Shown piece by piece: positions 24,601-32,252 of a stretch of 64,000 nt of DNA; position 1 is the first letter of the stretch; each line of letters begins with the position of its first letter. The notes beneath the pieces are model-generated. The model was not told the DNA's origin and did not search any database. It worked only from the letters and a program-made list of their open reading frames with translations. The position numbers and the translations under genes are program-made. This DNA comes from Candidatus Hydrogenedentes bacterium ADurb.Bin170 (GTDB lineage Bacteria > Hydrogenedentota > Hydrogenedentia > Hydrogenedentales > CAITNO01): NCBI GenBank assembly GCA_002070275.1, contig MWCY01000001.1, positions 86,144 to 150,143 of the forward strand. Reading direction: 5' to 3'.

Positions 24601-25569
24601 ATGGGTTCCAAACATGATTTAAACCGGCGTGATTTTTTTCGGGCTGCAGCGGTAACAGGCGGTGCTGTGCTGGGAGCAGGCGTTCTGACATCACCCTCTC
24701 CGGTTGAAGCCCGTGCGGAAAAACGGTATCAGGAGGGTGTGAGTCCCTGGCCGCTTGTGTTGAACACCAGCACCATACGTCCTGCCTCGCTGGAAGAGAA
24801 AATTCGTGTCACTGCCGAGGCGGGATGGGACGGAATAGAGCCCTGGATTAATGAGTTGAATACCTACGAAGAGGGCGGCGGTGATCTGAAAGAGTTGGGC
24901 GCACAAATCCGCGAGATGGGGCTTTACATTCCCAACATCATTGGTCTCTGGGATGCGATGCCGGCGACAGAGGATGCGTTTAAGGAATCTCTGAAGGTCA
25001 CCCGGGAACGTATGCGGCAGTGCGCAGCTGTAGGTTCTATTCATGTGGCAGCGATTCCTGCACCTGATCGCCCGGATTTTGATCTTGCTTACGGCGCGAA
25101 GCAATACAAAGAATTATTGAAAATCGGCCGTGAGGAATATGGAATAAAAGTGGCTTTTGAATTTGTCGGTTTTATGAAAGGGGTTCACCGCTTCGGTCAG
25201 GCGTGTGCTGTTGCCCTGGACGCCAATGACCGGGATGCCTGCCTGATCATGGACACGTTTCATCTGTTTCGGGGAGGTTCCGGCTTTGAAGGACTCAGCA
25301 AAGTGCAGGGCAGCCTCTTTGCCAATTTCCACTGGAATGATGTTCCGGGAGATGTGCCCCGGGAAGAGCAGGGCGATGAACATCGCCTGTATCCCGGAGA
25401 CGGTACCCTGCCTTTGACTCAGGTGCTTCAGGATCTGAAAGCCACGGGATATGACAAGGCGCTTTCTCTGGAAATCTTCAATCGAAAATACTGGGAGCAG
25501 CCTGCTGAGCAAGTTGCCCGGGATGGATTGCAGAAGATGCGTGAATGTGTTGCGGCTGCGGAAGTATAA
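24601..25569 (+). CDS. Tat-exported sugar phosphate isomerase/epimerase-like protein
   Basis: A 322-residue TIM-barrel protein of the xylose isomerase-like/AP endonuclease 2 family. A Tat signal (N-R-R-D-F-F-R-A-A-A-V-T-G-G-A) is followed by a cleavage-region A-x-A. Metal-site landmarks include E-P-W in G-W-D-G-I-E-P-W, E in V-A-F-E-F-V-G, D-T-F-H-L-F, H-W-N-D-V, and E near the end (L-S-L-E-I-F-N). This matches exported hydroxypyruvate isomerase-like proteins common in PVC-type bacteria. The ATG at 24601 has GAAAGGAA upstream; an open frame further upstream is not coding. It likely processes sugars in the periplasm. Confidence 0.85.
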   Translation: MGSKHDLNRRDFFRAAAVTGGAVLGAGVLTSPSPVEARAEKRYQEGVSPWPLVLNTSTIRPASLEEKIRVTAEAGWDGIEPWINELNTYEEGGGDLKELGAQIREMGLYIPNIIGLWDAMPATEDAFKESLKVTRERMRQCAAVGSIHVAAIPAPDRPDFDLAYGAKQYKELLKIGREEYGIKVAFEFVGFMKGVHRFGQACAVALDANDRDACLIMDTFHLFRGGSGFEGLSKVQGSLFANFHWNDVPGDVPREEQGDEHRLYPGDGTLPLTQVLQDLKATGYDKALSLEIFNRKYWEQPAEQVARDGLQKMRECVAAAEV

Positions 25570-25681
25570 GAGCGCTTTCTGCCGCGTGCGCAGTTGGCTC
25601 ATTTGCGGATACAGCGCAGACATGCATGCAAAAGGATATGCGGTGCACATTACGCATCGGCTCCAAGGTACATGAAATTTG

Positions 25682-27622
25682 ATGTCTCACCCCGGAAAAG
25701 CGTTGCTCAGTGCACAAAAAGTCAGCAAGTCTTTTGGTGCACAGCAGATACTGGACAATGTTTCGCTGACGATTCATGAAGAAGATCGTATCGGCCTGAT
25801 CGGTCGCAACGGATCCGGAAAATCTACCCTGCTCAGGATTCTTGCCGGTACGGTAATGCCGGAATCAGGATTCACCACACGGGCTCAGGGCATACACGTT
25901 TCTTTTCTTGAACAGCAGCAGCATTTTGAAAGCGAAGAAACGGTGCAGGATGCGCTGAACCGTGCTGTTGCCAAGTGGCGCAGCCTTCTGCAGCGGTGGC
26001 ATCAGCTGAATGAGCAGATGGCATCTGCAGAGAAGGGCAGCCGTGAATACCTGCTATGGGAAGCGGAATGCCAGGAAATTCATCATCGGCTCGATGTTGC
26101 AGGCAGATGGGATCCGGTCGTCGAAATAAAGCTGATGGCGGAACAGCTGCATTTGCCCGATTTAAAGCGGACTCTTGGCAGCCTGTCCGGCGGCGAACTG
26201 CGGCGGGTGGATCTGGCGCGCACGCTTCTCGAACAGCCTGATGTGCTGCTTCTCGACGAGCCGACCAACCATATCGATGCTGACAGCGTTTCCTGGATTG
26301 AAGGTTATCTGGAAAAATATTCCGGAGCCTGTGTGCTGGTTACGCACGACCGTTATTTTCTTGACCGGGTTTCCAACAGAATTGTAGAGTTGAGCCACGG
26401 CTCTGTTATGAGTTTTCCCGGGAATTATGCCCATTTCCTCGAATATAAAGCGGCTGTAGATGAGGTGCAACAGCGCACGGAGGCAAACAGACAGGCGCTG
26501 ATTCGCAGGGAACTTGCCTGGTATAAACGTATGCCTCAGGCACGAGGCACCAAACAGAAAGCGCGGATAGGAAGGCTCTTTGATGCCGCCGCACAGGGGC
26601 CGCCTCCGGCAGATAAGCGTTTTGCTTTTGCGATTCCCGAGCCGGAACGTCTGGGAAAAGATATTCTTGAAGCCCGTCTGATCACCCATGCCTATGGTGA
26701 AAGGCTGTTGTTTGAGCGTTTTTCCCTTTTCATGCAGAAAGGAATGCGTGTCGGAATTGTAGGTCCTAATGGCTGCGGAAAATCAACCCTCCTGCGCGTG
26801 CTGATGGGACAGGAAGAGCCTTTGTCCGGAGAATTGCTCAAAGGGGCAGCCACCCAATTTCTTTATGTGGATCAGACATTGGCAGATATGGACCCGGAGC
26901 TCACTGTGCTGCAGTTTATTTCCGACGGCCAGCGGCATGTGGATGTGGGACGCCAGCGTATACACATTCCGTCCTATCTGGAGTCTTTTCTTTTTGATAA
27001 AAGCTGCGCCGATATGCCGGTCGGACGGTTGTCCGGCGGTGAGAAACGACGCATTGATCTGGCCAAAAAGCTGCTGAAAGGCGGCAACTTCCTGATTCTT
27101 GATGAGCCGACTAATGACCTGGATCTTTATACGCTGCGAGTCCTTGAGGAGACCATAGAGGCCTTTGACGGTTGCGCACTTATTGTCAGCCACGACCGAT
27201 ATCTGCTCAACAGACTCTGCACGCATATGCTTGTTTTTGAGGAGAAAGGACAAATCGTCCAGATTGCCGGAAATTATGATGATTACCTGCTTTATCGGGA
27301 CAGGCAGGAAACGAGCGTTCGTGAAGAACGCCGAAACGCCCGAAAAGAAGAAAGCAGTGAAAAGTCTGCACCTATATCCAGAAAAAAAGGACTCAGCTAT
27401 CAGGAAAAAAAACGGCTGGATATGATGGAGTCTCTTATTGCTGAGGCAGAGGGCGCCCTTGAGCGGTTGCAAAAGGAAGTGAATGCCCCGGGCTTTTTTG
27501 AACGCCCCTTCACTGAAACACAAAGCACATTGACACTGCTCAGCAACGCCGAGCAGCAAGTCAGCGATTTATTTGACGAGTGGATGCTGCTGGAGGCGAA
27601 AAAGGAAGAAAAGGATTCCTGA
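25682..27622 (+). CDS. ABC-F family ATPase (Uup-like)
   Basis: A soluble protein (646 residues) with two ABC ATPase domains and no transmembrane segment, the ABC-F layout. Walker A motifs are G-R-N-G-S-G-K-S-T and G-P-N-G-C-G-K-S-T; both signatures (L-S-G-G-E) and both D-E-P-T-N boxes are intact. The linker between the domains and a C-terminal coiled coil (about 570-646, rich in E/K/L) resemble Uup and related ribosome-associated or DNA-binding ABC-F proteins. It is likely a translation factor acting at the ribosomal E site or in mobile-DNA control. The ATG at 25682 is preferred to TTG at 25679. Confidence 0.9.
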   Translation: MSHPGKALLSAQKVSKSFGAQQILDNVSLTIHEEDRIGLIGRNGSGKSTLLRILAGTVMPESGFTTRAQGIHVSFLEQQQHFESEETVQDALNRAVAKWRSLLQRWHQLNEQMASAEKGSREYLLWEAECQEIHHRLDVAGRWDPVVEIKLMAEQLHLPDLKRTLGSLSGGELRRVDLARTLLEQPDVLLLDEPTNHIDADSVSWIEGYLEKYSGACVLVTHDRYFLDRVSNRIVELSHGSVMSFPGNYAHFLEYKAAVDEVQQRTEANRQALIRRELAWYKRMPQARGTKQKARIGRLFDAAAQGPPPADKRFAFAIPEPERLGKDILEARLITHAYGERLLFERFSLFMQKGMRVGIVGPNGCGKSTLLRVLMGQEEPLSGELLKGAATQFLYVDQTLADMDPELTVLQFISDGQRHVDVGRQRIHIPSYLESFLFDKSCADMPVGRLSGGEKRRIDLAKKLLKGGNFLILDEPTNDLDLYTLRVLEETIEAFDGCALIVSHDRYLLNRLCTHMLVFEEKGQIVQIAGNYDDYLLYRDRQETSVREERRNARKEESSEKSAPISRKKGLSYQEKKRLDMMESLIAEAEGALERLQKEVNAPGFFERPFTETQSTLTLLSNAEQQVSDLFDEWMLLEAKKEEKDS

Positions 27623-28261
27623 TCAGCCTGCTGCTTCACGGGGTGCAATTATCGGAGGATCGGCGCGGAAGGAAGCGACGCTACGCTGTATCAGGCGCCG
27701 GGGATCATCATCAAAAAAGATTCTGCTCCCTGTTGGCTTTTCAATGACCGGAAGAATAGTTTGTATGTGATCGGCAACACCGCCCGTACCTGTCAGAACA
27801 GCGATCATCCGGCCTTCGTCATAAGCGATGGAAAACTCGCCTAAGGTGCCGGAACGGCCGCCTACGATAACAACGATGTCACAGCTGCGCACTCCGATAA
27901 TTTCTCTGCCCATAAGCCCTGCACCGGTATAAATCATCACATCTATATTGTCCAGCGGGCTTTCATACCATTCCACATGCTCTTCAATGCTCAACGCAGG
28001 CGAGACACCGATGGTAAGCCCCCCTTTTTCTTTGCAGCCTATCACTGCCGCATGGGGAAGTCCGGGACAGCCGCCCGTAAGAATGGCGCATCCTTCTTCT
28101 GCAATGGCATGCCCGAGGGTGCGGCATCGCTCCAGGATCTCTTCGTCCATATTTCCTCCTGCAGAGCCCATCACACCGATCTTTGTCAGCCCGCAGGTTC
28201 TGCAGATCGGAACCCGTGGCGCCCCGTTTCTTTGTCTGGACTTTGAATGATCTTTATGCAT
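27623..28261 (-). CDS. LOG-family (TIGR00725-type) nucleotide-binding protein
   Basis: A 212-residue Rossmann-like protein of the LOG/SLOG superfamily. G-V-M-G-S-A-G-G near residue 30, G-G-C-P-G-L-P-H-A near 62 and the G-G-R-S-G-T-L-G-E-F loop near 135 correspond to the nucleotide/ribose-phosphate site of TIGR00725 proteins. LOG enzymes hydrolyse cytokinin riboside monophosphates, but many bacterial members have other or unknown substrates. An N-terminal C-R-T-C pair is unusual and might bind metal. A good GAGGAG site precedes the ATG. The gene abuts the ABC-F gene tail to tail with no spacer. Confidence 0.8.
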   Translation of the reverse strand: MHKDHSKSRQRNGAPRVPICRTCGLTKIGVMGSAGGNMDEEILERCRTLGHAIAEEGCAILTGGCPGLPHAAVIGCKEKGGLTIGVSPALSIEEHVEWYESPLDNIDVMIYTGAGLMGREIIGVRSCDIVVIVGGRSGTLGEFSIAYDEGRMIAVLTGTGGVADHIQTILPVIEKPTGSRIFFDDDPRRLIQRSVASFRADPPIIAPREAAG

Positions 28262-28303
28262 CTTTTTCTCCTCAGTGATTAGACCAACTTGTATGATACC
28301 TCT

Positions 28304-29971
28304 TTACTGAAACTCTTTCAATAAGGCCTTTGCATGGCGCAAACTGGCAGAAGAGACAGAGCCGTCAAGAAGCCGGGCGATTTCCTTTTCCCGTTCCTCT
28401 TTATTCATTTTAAATACTTGCGTGGTCGTTTGCTCACCATTTTCTTCCTCTTTCGTCACTTTATAGTGCATATCCGCCGGGGCGGCAATTTGCGCCAGAT
28501 GCGTGATGCACAGCACTTGTTTTGAGGCTGCAAGCTCCCGGATTCTGTCGGATACACGGCGTGCCGTAGCACCGCCGATGCCTGCGTCAATTTCGTCGAA
28601 AATTAAGGTTGGAATCAGATCGTAGTGTGCAAAAACGGCCTTGATGGCGAGCATAATCCGGGACACTTCACCGCCTGACGCCACCTGTTTCAGAGATTTG
28701 GCTTCTTCTCCGGCGTTTGCCGCCAGCAGAAAGGAGATACGATCGAGCCCCCGTGCTGCCAGAGGAATCGTTTCGAAGGCGGTTTCAAAATGAGCATGGG
28801 GCATGTCGAGCCTATGCAGCGCATTCGTGATTTCTCTGTCCATGCGTTGAGCCGCTTTCTTTCTGGCGAGGGAAAGGGCGGCCGCTTCTTTTTCCGCCTG
28901 GGCGGAGAGTTTTACTTCTTCCTGCCGCAGCGCATCAATCCGCTCGTCCTGATGGTCAAAATCAGAGAGAGCCGCGGCAGTTTTTTCCCTATAGGCGAGA
29001 ATGGCGGAAATATCGGCGCCGTATTTTCTTTTGAGCGCCCTGATAAGGTTCAGTCGTTCATTAATCAGATTGATTTCTTCAGGGTCATATTCCTGTTCTC
29101 TGCTGTGTTTACGCATTTCATCGGCAACATTCTCAATACGTGCGCGAACCTCCGTCAGTTCATTCAAAATCAATTTAAAGTCCGGAAGAATGTCGCAGAG
29201 TTTATCAACAGCATTGAGTGTGCCATCCAATGCATCTACTGCAGAAGAGCCATCAGCGTCATAGAGGCGGCTGTACGCTTCCGCAGACAGCGATCTGATT
29301 GCCTCGGCATGGGTAATTAGCTTTAACCGCTCCTTGAGTTCCTCTTCTTCGCCGGGAACAAGGGAGGCGTCATCGATTTCCTGGATTTCAAAGCGCATGA
29401 AATCGGCGTGGCGCACCTGATCTCTGCTGCTTGCAAGCAGATTGTCGAGATCTCGCCGGATCCGATTTCGTGCGGATACGAGAGAGGCTAGCGCTGATGC
29501 CTGCGGCGTGGTTGCGGCAAAGGCGTCCAGAAGCTGCAGTTGGCAGTCTGTTCTGAATAGGCTCTGATGTTCATGCTGCCCGTGGAGGTCGACCAGCTCA
29601 TCACCGATGCTGCTTAATAATGTGATGGTGACGGGTCTGCCGTTAATTAAAGCCCGGCTCCGCCCGTCCGACGAAACAATCCGCGACAGAATTAATGCAT
29701 CTTCCTCCAGCTGAATCTCACCTTCGTCCAGAAGTTCCTGTAAAGCGGGAGAAGGGCTGTCGATGCGGAACACCACCTCAATGACCGCCTTGGGGGCGTT
29801 GCGCCTCACAACCTCCGAAGATGCCCGTGCGCCCAATGCCAGACTCAGAGCGCCAATAACAATGGATTTTCCTGCGCCAGTTTCGCCTGTGAGCACGTTA
29901 AAGCCTTTTCCGAACTCAATTGTTAAAGTCCGGATAAGGGCATAATCTTGAATGTGCACGCTTTCTATCAT
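28304..29971 (-). CDS. recN: DNA repair protein RecN
   Basis: SMC-like ATPase for double-strand break repair; 555 residues, the usual size. The ABC head halves flank a long coiled coil: Walker A G-E-T-G-A-G-K-S near residue 31, signature V-A-S-G-G-E-V-S-R-I-M near 445, and Walker B L-I-F-D-E-I-D-A-G-I-G-G near 475, followed by I-T-H-L-A-Q-I-A-A. M-I-E-S-V-H-I-Q-D at 29971 is taken as the start because a promoter lies 28-55 bases upstream; a TTG nine bases earlier is possible. No LexA-type operator was recognised. Confidence 0.95.
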   Translation of the reverse strand: MIESVHIQDYALIRTLTIEFGKGFNVLTGETGAGKSIVIGALSLALGARASSEVVRRNAPKAVIEVVFRIDSPSPALQELLDEGEIQLEEDALILSRIVSSDGRSRALINGRPVTITLLSSIGDELVDLHGQHEHQSLFRTDCQLQLLDAFAATTPQASALASLVSARNRIRRDLDNLLASSRDQVRHADFMRFEIQEIDDASLVPGEEEELKERLKLITHAEAIRSLSAEAYSRLYDADGSSAVDALDGTLNAVDKLCDILPDFKLILNELTEVRARIENVADEMRKHSREQEYDPEEINLINERLNLIRALKRKYGADISAILAYREKTAAALSDFDHQDERIDALRQEEVKLSAQAEKEAAALSLARKKAAQRMDREITNALHRLDMPHAHFETAFETIPLAARGLDRISFLLAANAGEEAKSLKQVASGGEVSRIMLAIKAVFAHYDLIPTLIFDEIDAGIGGATARRVSDRIRELAASKQVLCITHLAQIAAPADMHYKVTKEEENGEQTTTQVFKMNKEEREKEIARLLDGSVSSASLRHAKALLKEFQ

Positions 29972-29998
29972 AAAAAGCAATAAAAGCCGGATGAAAGA

Positions 29999-30026
29999 AA
30001 TATAAAATAGATGACTTCGCCTTCAA
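29999..30026 (-). promoter_or_regulatory. Probable recN promoter
   Basis: On the minus strand: TTGAAG (30026-30021), a 16-base spacer, and TATATT (30004-29999). The expected transcript start is about 20 bases before the recN ATG. Confidence 0.5.
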
Positions 30027-30097
30027 AATGTATTGTATCACAGATGTGCGCTTTATGGCAGAGCGTGATGTTCGGGCTGTATTGATGCTGCCAATCA

Positions 30098-30106
30098 TGG
30101 TATACT
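30098..30106 (+). promoter_or_regulatory. Extended -10 promoter for lipoprotein/M14 operon
   Basis: TGG followed by TATACT makes an extended -10 element about 48 bases before the lipoprotein ATG at 30155. The -35 region is weak, as is common with extended -10 promoters. It is divergent from the recN promoter. Confidence 0.55.
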
Positions 30107-30154
30107 GAAACTATAGAATCTGCATATGTTTCAATGCAGAACAGGAGTTGTGCT

Positions 30155-30709
30155 ATGGAAATCTTTTCAGGAAATACGATGCTTTCCAGATTAAAGGCAA
30201 CAGCGTGTGTCAGCGGCCTGGTCTTGTGTCTTTTTTTATCAGGCTGCCAAACCGGCGGGGGAAGCGTGGCAGACAAAGTGCTGGCTGATTTCGGTCTGAA
30301 AGAACATCCTGAAGGTCATGTGTCACGAACAGACATGGCCTTTGAACAGCTGGATCTTGTGGGCACCACCGAGATGAAACGGATGAACCATGCCGGGCGC
30401 CACGGTGAAATTAAATTCGAAGGCGATGGCCGGCGCGGCAATTATTACAAGCAGGTGAAGGTGTATTATGCCTATCAGGCGCTGGATGCTAAAGTTGCCA
30501 CTGATGCCGGCAGCAGAAACAGGGGGTTTACCGGAACCGTTCAATATCGCTACCGTATCTATGAAAGTGAACGCAGACCGACCCAGGCCGAAGCCGCAAC
30601 GCTCACAGCGGACAAGGAGACTTCAGAAGAAGGACGGGAAATATACCGGTATAACTTCTCTTCCGGAGGTGTTTGGGACGGTGCCGCCGGAGAAAAAACC
30701 AAAGGATGA
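30155..30709 (+). CDS. Predicted outer-membrane lipoprotein, unknown function
   Basis: A 184-residue protein with a type II signal peptide: positively charged start, hydrophobic run and lipobox L-S-G-C (cysteine near residue 31). The mature part is rich in Gly/Arg/Tyr, with a K-V-Y-Y-A-Y...Y-R-Y-R-I-Y-E pattern suggesting beta strands; I recognise no family. AGGAG lies 7 bases before the ATG at 30155. Its stop codon overlaps the ATG of the carboxypeptidase gene by four bases, so the two are co-translated and probably work together at the cell surface. Confidence 0.75.
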   Translation: MEIFSGNTMLSRLKATACVSGLVLCLFLSGCQTGGGSVADKVLADFGLKEHPEGHVSRTDMAFEQLDLVGTTEMKRMNHAGRHGEIKFEGDGRRGNYYKQVKVYYAYQALDAKVATDAGSRNRGFTGTVQYRYRIYESERRPTQAEAATLTADKETSEEGREIYRYNFSSGGVWDGAAGEKTKG

Positions 30710-32244
30710 ATGTAAAGCCCCGGACATCTTACGGCAGGGGTCCGCTTTTCATGTTTGTCTGTGTTCTTGCCCTGTCCGTATGCGCTTCCGCCTCGCCCTT
30801 CTACATCGTGGAGGTGACGGCTCCGGACGAAGTCGCCCTTGCTGATCTGCTTAACTGCGGATTGACTATTGATAACCGTGTTGACCGGAAGGTCACTTTC
30901 TATGTAAATGAAGAAGAGCTGGAGCAGCTTAAAAAGTTGTCCTACCCGCTGCATCTTCTTGAAACGATACCCGACGGGTCATCGGCCGATAAGGCATCGG
31001 GGTATACGAGTTATGACCAGATAGGCCCGCTGTTCAGCTCTTACGCCAATCAGTATCCCAATATAGTGCAGACGGGGACATTGGGGCAGACACCGCAGTA
31101 CCGGGAAATCTGGGCGATAAAAATCACGCTGACACCGGAGCAGGAAGCAGATAAACCTGTAGTGAAATACATAGCTGCCATTCATGGAGACGAAATTGTC
31201 GGCGTTGAAATGTGCCTTTATTTCATTCAGGATTTGCTTGAGAATTTCGGCAAAAATCCTTTTATAAGTGACCTTATCCGCAAAACTGTAATCTGGGTGG
31301 TGCCTATCATGAACCCGGATGGGCATGCTGCGGTTTCGCGATACAGCGCCGGTAAGGATCTCAACAGAAACTTTCCCGCTTACGGGCAGCATTACAGCAC
31401 AACTCTTTTCGATGGTGAGCCTCTGGGCGATGAAAAAGTCCCTGTGGAAAATGGCTGCATCATGCGGTGGCACGTTCGATACCCCGCCAATTTATGCGCC
31501 AACTTTCATGGCGGTGCACTTCTGGCGAACTATCCTTACGATAACACGCCCGGGATTTCAAGCGGCTCCCCGGCTATCAGTCCCGATGATGATGTTTTCC
31601 GCTATCTTGCTCTGGAATATTCGCGAAACAATCCGCCCATGTATCAGAGCCCGATTTTTCCGCAGGGGATTATTAACGGCTCCGCCTGGTACAGCATAAC
31701 CGGAGGCATGATGGACTGGCATTATCGTTTCCTGGGCTGCCCGGAGCTCACTCTGGAAATATCGGCAGACAAACGCCCGCCTGCATCGCAGCTGCCCCGG
31801 TTCTGGGATGAAAACCGCGATGCCATGTATGCCTATCTCAGTGCCGTGCATATGGGGATACGGGGGCTGGTAAAAGACCGCACGACGAAGCTGCCTCTCT
31901 GGGCAAAAGTAATGACACATGACCGGGCACAGCCCGTTTTTACAAGCCGCGCCGTAGGAAACTATCACCGCTTGCTGTTGCCCGGCACCTATAACCTCAC
32001 GTATCAGGCACCCGGATACATAACGTACCATGCAGATGCCATTGCTGTAGAGTCCAGCGGCACGACGAGAAAAGACATTTTTCTATCGGACGGAGATGTG
32101 AATCAGGACGGCACGAAGGATGCTGAAGACGTACAGGCGGTAGTAAATGCCGCACTTGGAAAAGCAACGTCCTTTGATGCGGATGTGGATGGGCGGGGGC
32201 TTTCTGCTACCGACATTCAGGCGGTGATCAATGCCGTTTTATAA
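30706..32244 (+). CDS. Secreted M14 zinc carboxypeptidase with C-terminal dockerin
   Basis: A metallocarboxypeptidase of 512 residues. A signal peptide (about residues 12-31) leads to an M14 catalytic domain with zinc ligands H160 and E163 (H-G-D-E), H268 (N-F-H-G-G), the K-D-L-N-R-N-F substrate motif near 217-223, and the catalytic E351 in L-T-L-E-I-S. A carboxypeptidase-regulatory-like beta domain follows (about 390-455). The last 60 residues contain two EF-hand-like dockerin repeats (D-V-N-Q-D-G-T-K-D-A-E-D and D-A-D-V-D-G-R-G-L-S-A-T-D). The enzyme is probably docked to a surface scaffold. It is coupled to the lipoprotein gene by an ATGA overlap. Confidence 0.9.
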   Translation: MNVKPRTSYGRGPLFMFVCVLALSVCASASPFYIVEVTAPDEVALADLLNCGLTIDNRVDRKVTFYVNEEELEQLKKLSYPLHLLETIPDGSSADKASGYTSYDQIGPLFSSYANQYPNIVQTGTLGQTPQYREIWAIKITLTPEQEADKPVVKYIAAIHGDEIVGVEMCLYFIQDLLENFGKNPFISDLIRKTVIWVVPIMNPDGHAAVSRYSAGKDLNRNFPAYGQHYSTTLFDGEPLGDEKVPVENGCIMRWHVRYPANLCANFHGGALLANYPYDNTPGISSGSPAISPDDDVFRYLALEYSRNNPPMYQSPIFPQGIINGSAWYSITGGMMDWHYRFLGCPELTLEISADKRPPASQLPRFWDENRDAMYAYLSAVHMGIRGLVKDRTTKLPLWAKVMTHDRAQPVFTSRAVGNYHRLLLPGTYNLTYQAPGYITYHADAIAVESSGTTRKDIFLSDGDVNQDGTKDAEDVQAVVNAALGKATSFDADVDGRGLSATDIQAVINAVL

Positions 32245-32252
32245 TGAATCTT

